The notes under the pieces were generated by a model that saw only the letters and a list, made by a program, of their open reading frames with translations, was not told the DNA's origin and searched no databases. Shown in pieces: positions 56,751 through 64,000 of a stretch of 64,000 nucleotides of DNA. The position numbers and the translations under genes are program-made. This stretch comes from Aplectana chamaeleonis (lineage: Eukaryota; Nematoda; Chromadorea; Rhabditida; Cosmocercidae): positions 62,001-126,000 of the forward strand of contig JAPDOI010001352.1 of assembly GCA_029168955.1 (NCBI GenBank), written 5' to 3'. The stretch's first letter is position 1. Each line of letters opens with the position of its first letter.

Positions 56751-57054
56751 GGGTGTAACAATATGAATGCGCGCTCGATGTTAACGGCCATTTCGAAAAT
56801 ATTCGAAATTTCGGAGCAGCCATTTTTTGCACAGGTTTTGCCTGCTTAATTGTTTACCTTTTGTTATTATAGCGATTTTGCTCGCTTTCATATTTCCCTG
56901 CACTTTTTTTAGGAATGGTCGCTCGAAAGTATAGGTATGTTGTGGGCATGGTTGCTCCAAAAAGCAAAACCTGCACAGAAGATCGCTGTTCCGAAATTAC
57001 GGATAGTTTCGAAATGAAAGTAAACATGGAGCGCGCATTCATATTGTTACACCC
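56751..57054. mobile_element. Inverted-repeat element, GGGTGTAACAATATGAATGC ends
   Basis: The left end GGGTGTAACAATATGAATGC and right end GCATTCATATTGTTACACCC match for about 35 bp. The arms go further with CACAGGTTTTGCCTG/AAAGCAAAACCTGCACAG. The flanking duplication is unclear. Confidence 0.7.
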
Positions 57055-57689
57055 CAATATATTCCCTATCAAATAACGTCGATTTTTCCAATAAGGGACT
57101 GGTATTCAACGCTCGAACATTTATGTGTCCGTCATTTCGTGTTTGACAAAGAGCTTCAATGAGCTGAGAAGCTATGATAATCGTATGATGAAGAATAGGA
57201 AATAAATCTCCAAATTCGATCATGAAGTCTTTAAAAAATAGGGGAGGGGATTCTCGAAAACTTTGATTGGGCTGGTGATAGTCTGAAAAACAGAAAACAG
57301 TGAGAGAGCGATGGTTTTTAGAGAGACTTATCCTCCCTCTCCCACCGTTCTCTGTTCTCGGGATCAGCAACTTCGAATATACAGCACCGCACCAATTTCT
57401 TCAAAGGCACAGAACACCATGAAAATTGCCTTTCAGATTTTATGGTGATCTTAGAGAGAGTCACACGCTGATCACAGTGGTATCTCTGAAATCGTCTAGG
57501 ACCACCTATGAACAGCGTTATGGCGAACGAGTTGTCTCAGTATTTTTCTTCATTCGCAATCGTTGCGCGAGAGCGAGCCACGATAAGGAGACAATCCGGC
57601 AATGGACTAAAGAACGAAGAGTCGTCGGGAATTCATCCATCCAGCTAGCCACTATCGAGTTCGGAAATCTGGTAGGGAGTGTGGTTCGT
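57055..57689. other. No gene recognised
   Basis: Open frames on both strands show no known motif. Confidence 0.35.
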
Positions 57690-58395
57690 CTCAGAAAAAT
57701 GAAAATAGATTACTTGTAACATAACAGCCCGAAAACAAGTTACTTGTAACATATCTACGCCGATGCAAGTTACTTGCGACTTTTATTGTGTCATTTAAGT
57801 TACATGTAACATATCAGAGGCGCAATGCACGCGGTTTCCTGTCGATATGTTGCATGTAACTTAAATTACTTGAGATAAGTCGCAAGTAACTTAAGTCAGC
57901 TTAGATATGTTACAAGTAACTTGTTTTTGATTTCTGAGAAGATACTGAGTGCAGTCCGATATGTTACATGTAACTTAAACGGCACAATATAAGTCGCAAG
58001 TAACTTGAATCAGCCAACAACGTATTCCCAAGAGGGATGTGCGACGCACTCACGGGGTCAGGCCTACGACTGGCGTTGCTGCTAGTTCAATTACCCAAGT
58101 TTGAGGAACTTGACCCCACACCAGCAGGGAAGGCCCTGCACAGCATTTTTTTGCGTAGTGTGTAATCTGGGACGCGCTATCTGCTTCGCGTGTCGTCTGC
58201 GTCACGTGATGTCCACCCATAATGAAAATATTAATGTCAGTTACATGTAACATGAGTGTAACATACATGTAATATAAAATTAAGTTACATGTATTATAAA
58301 TGCATGTTACATGCAATATAAATGTAAGTTATTTGAGACATTCAAGTAAGTTACATTTATGCTACAAGTAACTCGTTTTGGTTTTTCTGAGGCGG
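57690..58395. mobile_element. Inverted-repeat element with TTACTTGTAACATA arrays (copy 2)
   Basis: Left end CTCAGAAAAATGAAAATAG and right end TTTTGGTTTTTCTGAG are inverted copies. Arrays of AAGTTACTTGTAACATAT and ATGTTACATGTAACTTAA fill 57705-58010 and 58235-58375. The middle (58020-58230) is different and holds the SL1-like sequence at 58084. Related to 16375-17230. Confidence 0.7.
58084..58194 (+). ncRNA. SL1-like sequence, possible spliced-leader RNA pseudogene
   Basis: Positions 58084-58105 match the 22-nt nematode SL1 leader at 20 of 22 bases, including an unbroken 17-base run, AATTACCCAAGTTTGAG. Next come a perfect 6-bp stem-loop GCAGGG-AAGG-CCCTGC (58124-58139), a T7 run (58146-58152) and a 7-bp hairpin GACGCGC/GCGTGTC with one G-T pair (58171-58194). 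This order of leader, stem, U-rich site and stem resembles an SL RNA. The base after the leader is GA, not the GT donor, so it should not trans-splice. It may be an SL RNA pseudogene, a reverse-transcribed trans-spliced message, or a leader captured by the surrounding transposon. Confidence 0.4.
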
Positions 58396-58830
58396 TGGTG
58401 AGCTAAGGAGGTCGGGCCTGTGGTGGTCGCTTATATCTCGCTTATTTGGAGGAACTGAGGTCTCACACTTGGCACGTGTCATAGAGAAGATGTCTACTAC
58501 ACAATTAAATAAAAATCACAAAATTCATGTCAGAGGCTGTACTTTGCATTCAAGGAACGGCGATTTGCGGCGTTTTTTCCCGCGCACAAATTACCGCATT
58601 ACCATCATCCGTTTTAAAATTTACGATCAGAATTTTCGAGCAAATGTTCGCGTGTTCCTCAAAGAGGAGACTGCTATGGTTTGCGAAATTGAGTCTTTTT
58701 CACTCCGGTAATTTATCGGAAAACGTGTTTCCTTCTGAAACTTCCATCGATTGCAGGTAGAAAAATGATAGATTTGTGCTAGCTTAATCATCTGTTCAGT
58801 TCATAACAAGGGATTTTGATGTGGAAATGG
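58396..58830. other. No gene recognised
   Basis: Open frames at 58469-58760 on the + strand show no known motif. Confidence 0.35.
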
Positions 58831-58984
58831 AGACAGGGGCTCTTTAAACACCGAGGAAGGAGTTGTCTCGCCTTTTGCGGCTCTAATTCCTCTCGGGACC
58901 ACTTCGCTTGCGTTGAGTAGCGTGACGTGTCGAACTGCAAAAACAGGACAACTCCTCCCTCTGTGTGTAGAAAGCCCCTGACCC
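58831..58984. mobile_element. Mutator-like 154-bp element (copy 2), 9-bp duplication
   Basis: Ends GAGACAGGGGCTCTTTA and AGAAAGCCCCTGACCC. Flanks GTGGAAATG and GTGAAAATG (58822-58830, 58985-58993) are a 9-bp duplication with one mismatch. Same family as 2494-2648. Confidence 0.82.
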
Positions 58985-58993
58985 GTGAAAATG

Positions 58994-59352
58994 CACGATT
59001 ACCAATAAACAGCTGGTGTTGAATATATTATTTTGTCAGACTAAGAATAAGGCATATCTCAGAGTTCGATCGCCGTGCGACGTGATAGTGTGATCATCAA
59101 GTCGGAATTTGAAGCGTTATGGTGATGCGGAACTTTGTGTGAGCAAGAAACGCCGCAAAGCGCCGCTTTCGCAAGGAATACGCGTGGTACTGCAGAATAA
59201 GATCCCATTCTTCATCCAACACACGATCTTTTACGAGCTTTTAGGCATTCGTCTTTCAAAATTTTAGGCTCTTCTATATGTTATAAATTTCGATTATATT
59301 TCAATATGTATAATAATATATTTTTGCAGGAAAAAACAAGGCGTTTTTCTAA
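58994..59352. other. Downstream of vps-11, nothing recognised
   Basis: AT-rich sequence that should include the 3' region of vps-11. No separate gene seen. Confidence 0.4.
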
Positions 59353-60016
59353 CTACCTGGTCATGGGTCCAACGCAAGCCGGACAGACGTCTGGCTTTTC
59401 ACTATAGGACTCGAAGCAATGCACGTGGTAGCTATGTCTGCAGAGGAAGTGTACGGCCGGCAGTTGGAGAGCAGTATCACAGGCACTGCATTTGTTCACT
59501 TGTAGCACTTGCACACTGAAACAGTCAGTTCAGTCTATAGCCAAGGACCCTCCAAGAACGAGGAGTCGAAGAAAAAGCGAACCAACTTGAACTTAAGCGA
59601 TTCGATTTGCTTATCAATCTCCTCCACACGGCGCTCCCCTTCGCTGATTGCTTTTCGATCCGCTTCTATCTGAAACAAAGAGAACATGCCATGGAATAAA
59701 AAGACATTTTTCTACAAAATTTCACAACCTGTTTTTTCTTTCCATTCAACCACCTAATCACATATTCCTTCACGGCGGCTACTTTCATAGTGCTGCTGCG
59801 AGAGAGAATTTCCAAAACTATCAGAGGCTGAAGGCTTTCATCCGCTTCAATCCTACACAAAAGTGACGTTTCTTTATCATCGACAACACCTGACTTCGAA
59901 GAAAATCGACAAACCCTTCCAACATAGATGCAATCAATTTTTCGTCAACCGGAATTTCCATTTTTGAAACATGTACCAGGGCGTCCAGCCACATATCCTT
60001 GCTTCTAGAAAAGCCA
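59353..60016 (-). CDS. vps-11: VPS11 homologue, C-terminal exons with RING-H2
   Basis: VPS11 is a core subunit of the HOPS and CORVET tethering complexes that act in endosome and lysosome fusion. Four exons are resolved on the - strand: 60004 (or 60016)-59915, 59852-59729, 59669-59587 and about 59517-59353. They give SKDMWLDALVHVSKMEIPVD..., then IEADESLQPLIVLEILSRSS, a coiled-coil-like IEADRKAISEGERRVEEIDK, and the RING: CSACDTALQLPAVHFLCRHS then YHVHCFESYSEKPDVCPACV. All eight zinc ligands (C3H2C3) are present, and HCFESYSE and PAVHFLC are hallmarks of VPS11. Donors at 59915 and 59587 were chosen because they keep the frame. The stop follows GPMTR; splicing at AG|GTAG there could extend it. 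Only about the last 150 of an expected roughly 900 or more residues are here; no upstream exons were found up to 64000, so the gene continues outside or is a truncated copy. Confidence 0.88.
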
Positions 60017-60019
60017 CTG

Positions 60020-60893
60020 CGTTAATTGAAAAAGTCTAACTTCACGTCGAGGTCCGATTTGGCGTATATGGAAAAGCGCCGCTGTAACTCGCTTCCTTTT
60101 TCATCAGCCATGAGCGTTCAGTCTGATTTTTTGGCCAATTAGAGCAACATCACAGCTCCAAGGAGCATTTCCTCTCTTTCGCGTTCTAGCGGAAGCAGAC
60201 AATGTAGTAGGGCATCAGCTCTACCCGTCTATTTCATCAGGGACCACATCTCCTTTGACTCACGCACTCGCAGTTGTGTTACGCCTGACATCGACTGGCA
60301 TCCTACCGTCTGTGTTTGCCTCGGGGCAAGCGTAAGGTGCCCCAGGTAGCAAGGACGGTGTTTCGCACAAAAGCAGGCATCAAATCCAGATTTCACGATG
60401 TCTTCGAGTTCTCACCGGAAATCGAAAACTCCGAAGTCTACTGCAACAACCATGACGAAAAAAGCAACTATACAATCCAGCCATAAGTGGCCCTGCACGG
60501 CCCTAAAAATGAGAGTCGAATACCCGCCCAGCCCACTTTCTTGGTGGCTGTTGAGAAATAGAGCGTGGTGGCCACAGAACACTCAGGCTTAGAGTTGTAT
60601 AGGACCAGAAATGGCTCGTTTCTAACCGTTTTTCAAAAATCAGGTTGCAATAGTTCGATTTGCAGCAAACTCAAAGATTGTTTCCAGCGCGAACACTGCC
60701 ATTGAAAAAATGCCAATGAGCAATGTCTTGGGATTAACGACGGACGTTTAAGGGCACCAAATCCAGTCTCTCCAAACGACAGCGGTCTGGCGAAACACCA
60801 CAACGACTGCGTGAACACCGAGGCTGGAATCCTCAGACCAGGACAAGGAAATCCAGGTCTGCATTAGTGATTCGAGCAGAAGAGAATTTAACC
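60020..60893. other. Expected vps-11 upstream region, no exon found
   Basis: A - strand segment at 60115-60050 (TERSWLMKKEASYSGAFPYT) is bounded by possible splice sites but does not resemble VPS11. The rest shows no known motif. Confidence 0.35.
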
Positions 60894-60897
60894 TTAA

Positions 60898-61326
60898 AGG
60901 CACAGTATACCCTCAGACATGAATTTTTATTTGATTATGTACTGGACCCCTCCTGTATAGCACGTGCCAAATGCGAGATCTCAATTCGCTCACCACCACA
61001 GGCCCGACCCCCTACCAGATTTCCGAAGTCGATAGCGGCTATATGGATGGGCGTACTCCCACGAGTTTTTGTTGTTCAGTCCATTTCTAGACTGTCTCCT
61101 TATCCTGGCTCGCTCTCGTATAACGACTGCAAATGAAGAGAAATACAGGCCTGGGACAACTTGTCCCCCAATTTTTTACCCTCAAAATATATAGGCATCT
61201 TTAACGAGCCATAACTCTGTTCATCGAGGGGTCTTGGACGATTTCAGAGATACCACTGTGGTGAGCGTGTGACTCTCTCCAAGATCAGCATAAAAACTGA
61301 AAAATGATTTTCTGGGTGTTCTATGC
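60898..61326. mobile_element. TTAA-flanked AGGCACAGTATACCCTC element
   Basis: Lies between TTAA (60894-60897) and TTAA (61327-61330), with ends AGGCACAGTATACCC and GGGTGTTCTATGCCT. A distant relative of 33778-34253. Confidence 0.7.
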
Positions 61327-61665
61327 CTTTAAGTCTACTGGCAATGAAGGAAAACTTCAACAATATCTCTATATGTACCCCCAGAACTGATATAAAGGGG
61401 AGTCGCGCTCGTCTATTCGTGAGCTAGATGGTGTCACACTTATACAAAGACATCGGGAAGATCTTCACGCACTGAACTAGGAGGCCAATCGTCTCAAATT
61501 TCGTGCATTCGGTAAGACCGCCTGCTCTGATACTAAATGTGTACAACCATTGCGATTCGCTACCGAGCTACGGATGTCTTCTCGCCCAGAAAAATTAAAT
61601 AGAAAAACGAGACAAGAGTAGATTCCTTTCGGCCTAGTATGCGTTGCGAAACCAGTGTTAGGTGT
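61327..61665. other. No gene recognised
   Basis: Nothing distinctive seen. Confidence 0.35.
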
Positions 61666-61667
61666 AT

Positions 61668-61960
61668 GGTATACTTTGTCGCTGTAATGAGCGACAGGCA
61701 TGCAATCTAACACAAATCGCGGCGGGACCCGCATGGGAGCATTGGCAACGACCGTTGTAGGAACAGATGTCGCGTGTGGGTCGCAGCGACGTGTCGCGGA
61801 GGGCTGACATACTGAAAATGTGCCATAGCCTGTCGCTACCACTGTCGCTGTCGCTATGCAGTGCACTGCGACAGCGACAGATTTAAAGGGCGGGAGGCGG
61901 TCGCTGTCGCTGTGCAGAGCGACGCGACCGTGTGTCGCAAAAGTATACCATACTCCTTAG
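61668..61960. mobile_element. Element with GTATGGTATACTTT ends and GCGACAGCGACAG repeats
   Basis: Left end GGTGTATGGTATACTTTGTC and right end CGCAAAAGTATACCATACTC are inverted. GTCGCTGTCGCT and its complement recur inside. Related, rearranged material is at 53455-53935 and 54495-54585. Confidence 0.65.
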
Positions 61961-61968
61961 ACCTTAGT

Positions 61969-62523
61969 TAGGCATCCTTCATAGTACTCACCGCAAGCGC
62001 GGTACGCGCGTGAAGCGCGGTGAACCTTGAAAGTTCTCACCGCGCGTGCCGCCTATCCAGCACCGCCATAGGGGTCGAATAGAGTTTCGCCGCTCAAAGG
62101 CGCAGCAGAATGCAATTGAGGAGTATCGATCATACGCCGCCGCACGATCGATTCCACTCCATTGAATGCTGCCACGTCCTGCAGCGGCGGTAGTCTATTC
62201 GGCCCCATAGCGGCATCGTCCGAATCGCCATGGCGGTTTCACCATTTAAATCAATTGTCGCTCCTCAGTTTAAGTCCACTCCAGCAAAAATAAATCTAGG
62301 ACTATCCTACGCTATCATATACGCAAGTGCAAGCCAGGGAATTCTGTGCATGTCACAGTTGAGGCTCAATTTAAACCGCAACGCCCCAGCGGTGTCGCCG
62401 GAAATTAAGTTTTTTCCTGCGCGTCACGCGTGCGCAGCGCGGTGGAAACATTCATAGTCCACCGCTCATCCCGCGCGCCACAAGCATGCCACGCTTGCGG
62501 TGATGACTATGAATCATGCCTAA
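61969..62523. mobile_element. Inverted-repeat element, TTAGGCATCCTTCATAGT ends
   Basis: Left end TTAGGCATCCTTCATAGTAC with TCACCGCAAGCG is mirrored by CGCTTGCGGTGATGACTATGAATCATGCCTAA at the right. It carries GCGCGGTGA/TCACCGCGC repeats and the block shared with 27561-27660. Confidence 0.7.
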
Positions 62524-62659
62524 TACACCGGCAAGACACTGTGGGAACGACAACACGACTGCCACGGCGAGTACCTTCCGTGCTACGGGGCACTTCATAA
62601 AGAACATTTCTACAGAAAAAAAAACACGGCAAGAAGAGATGGAGGAAGCTTCTCAACCG

Positions 62660-62790
62660 TAAAGGGGGCGGGGGAGGAGCGAAATGAGTGATTGGACGCC
62701 AGCCGTGTTTCGTCCAATCACGCACTTCACAAGTCCCCCGTTTCCCCCGCCTCTTCTGCATTTGGGAAACATAACGACCACCACACGGCA
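62660..62790. repeat. Inverted GC-rich repeat related to 33540-33760
   Basis: GGGGGCGGGGGAGGAG and CCCCGTTTCCCCCGCCTC face each other around AGTGATTGGACG/CGTCCAATCAC; ACATAACGACCACCAC follows. Confidence 0.55.
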
Positions 62791-63176
62791 CAAGCCGCGT
62801 TTGGCTATTCTACATGCTGCGGTATGGTACACTGAGTCGTTGCGGGACCTAACCCGGCTAACTGCCGAAACTCACCGGCTGGATCGTTTTCCCGTCTTCC
62901 TTTTTCGGATTCATGTTCCGATCATTTCTGAGCTTTCCTTTCGCAAATTTCACTTCTTTCCTTGCATTAAAAACTTGTTCGTTTCCTATCTCGTTTGGAA
63001 ACTATCCATCTCATTGCTTCTTGTGCGTCGACTATTTTCAGATTTTAACGAGCAATATTGCGGCGGCGTTGAACGCAAAACTGTGTAGGTGCTTGACTCA
63101 CGGCACCAACTACGGCAACGTATCGTGACGAGCTTTCATCCCACAGGAATAACGGAAGGCTTGGTCAGCTTACTTC
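62791..63176. other. No gene recognised
   Basis: A + strand frame to 63088 begins in the preceding repeat and shows no known motif. Confidence 0.35.
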
Positions 63177-63180
63177 TTGA

Positions 63181-63630
63181 AGGCAGCATACACGCTCGTA
63201 AATGTCGTTCAAATAACTAAGGAAACGAAATGGTATGGCTTAGTACACAACGCCTACGCATTTTGATGAGTCGAAAACGACCCACTATGCCGCTACAGTA
63301 AGAATTAGGCCCAACCACTGTATCTTCCCGCCCCATGTATTTGCTGTTCTCCTCCATAATAGGGGTACTGGGCCATTCCCACCGTCGTCGATGTATGTGG
63401 CTTACTCGTTGTACTTGCTAAACCACCCACAAACGTCGCCGACCGTGGAAATGGATCATCACCCCTGTTTTGAAAGAGGACAGCAAATACAGGGGCGGGC
63501 AGATACAGAGGCGGGGCCAACCTCTTACTCGTGTAGCGGCAATTTGGGTCGTTTTTGGAGCTTAGAAATGCGTAGGCGTTATGTTCTGAGTCATACGATT
63601 CTGTTTCCGTACAGTTTACCTCAATGTTAA
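63181..63630. mobile_element. AGGCAGCATACACGCTCGTAA element (copy 2, right end decayed)
   Basis: Begins AGGCAGCATACACGCTCGTA after TTGA. Blocks ACAACGCCTACGCATTTTGA and AAAACGACCCAC match 30775-31234. The inverse arm returns at 63540-63590 but the terminal TGCCT is lost. Confidence 0.65.
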
Positions 63631-63717
63631 AAGAACATGGTGCGGTTGCGGTCACACACTAAAACTACGGTGGAAGACGCCAGATTTCATCATTGATCGA
63701 CAGCACAGTTGATTTTC

Positions 63718-64000
63718 TGGGTGAGTTACGGTTTTTCTTTTTTTTCTTGTTTGCTTCGGCATTATTTTTGTTTCTGACTCCTATAATATTAAAAATAAGG
63801 GCTCCTCTTAGTGTGCGAGAAGACTTTGATGTTTTTTTTCGATTTAGAAACATAATTTTGGAAAAAAAACTTCGAAGCCCGAACAAACGGCTATTTTCCC
63901 TCACGCACTAGGAATAGCCCCTATTCGCAATATTTCAAGTCAGAAACAAAAATAATGCCAAAACAAACGAGAAACAAAAAGAAAAACCGTATCTCACCCA
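63718..64000. mobile_element. Inverted-repeat element with about 65-bp arms, cut by the window edge
   Basis: TGGGTGAGTTACGGTTTTTC...GCATTATTTTTGTTTCTGAC on the left is mirrored to the last base of the window (GAAAAACCGTATCTCACCCA). It may end exactly there or continue. Confidence 0.7.

Noticed and set aside
60050..60115. Additional upstream vps-11 exon
   Set aside because: Possible splice sites, but none of the frames resembles VPS11 at this position of the protein.

Overview
This is a repeat-dense, gene-poor piece of a eukaryotic genome, almost certainly a nematode. Three things point there. Genes are split by short introns with TTTCAG-like acceptors. A 22-base stretch at 58084 matches the nematode spliced leader SL1 at 20 of 22 positions. 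The mobile-element mix (LINEs, mariner, many small inverted-repeat elements) fits as well. There are no bacterial operons, ribosome binding sites or CRISPR arrays. The species is not identified.

Few host genes are visible. (1) A secreted glycine-rich protein gene on the + strand runs from a TATA box at 6756 and a signal-peptide exon at 6800 to a stop near 20686. It has ten predicted exons, and its introns 1 and 4 are several kb long and packed with transposons. (2) On the - strand at 49657-49887 lies the last exon of an unidentified protein with three NPF motifs. (3) On the - strand at 59353-60016 are the last four exons of vps-11, ending in its RING-H2 domain. The upstream exons of (2) and (3) were not found in the window. 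A coding-like remnant at 45411-45657 is not recognised.

The rest is layered mobile DNA. There is a decayed LINE at about 0.4-2.2 kb. A CR1/Jockey-like LINE on the - strand (31.8-36.4 kb) is split by a 3.3 kb insertion. A full-length but dead mariner lies at 49952-51221. Five elements have 8-bp target-site duplications typical of hAT transposons (2661-4458, 8465-11267, 15716-16244, 32626-35963, 51873-55074). None has a recognisable transposase, and their ends are built from family-specific arrays of short motifs. Harbinger-like elements with 3-bp duplications, Mutator-like elements with 9-bp duplications, TA-flanked fold-backs and a large TTAA-flanked set starting AGGCA fill much of the remainder. 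Nesting gives a relative order of insertion at several places.

The most striking pattern is this set of elements whose two ends are long, mutually inverted arrays of short repeats (about 21, 42 or 43 bp, TTCGTTCG, TTACGA or ATGTTACATGTAACAT motifs). Unrelated-looking families share nearly the same terminal bases while differing in the adjacent array.
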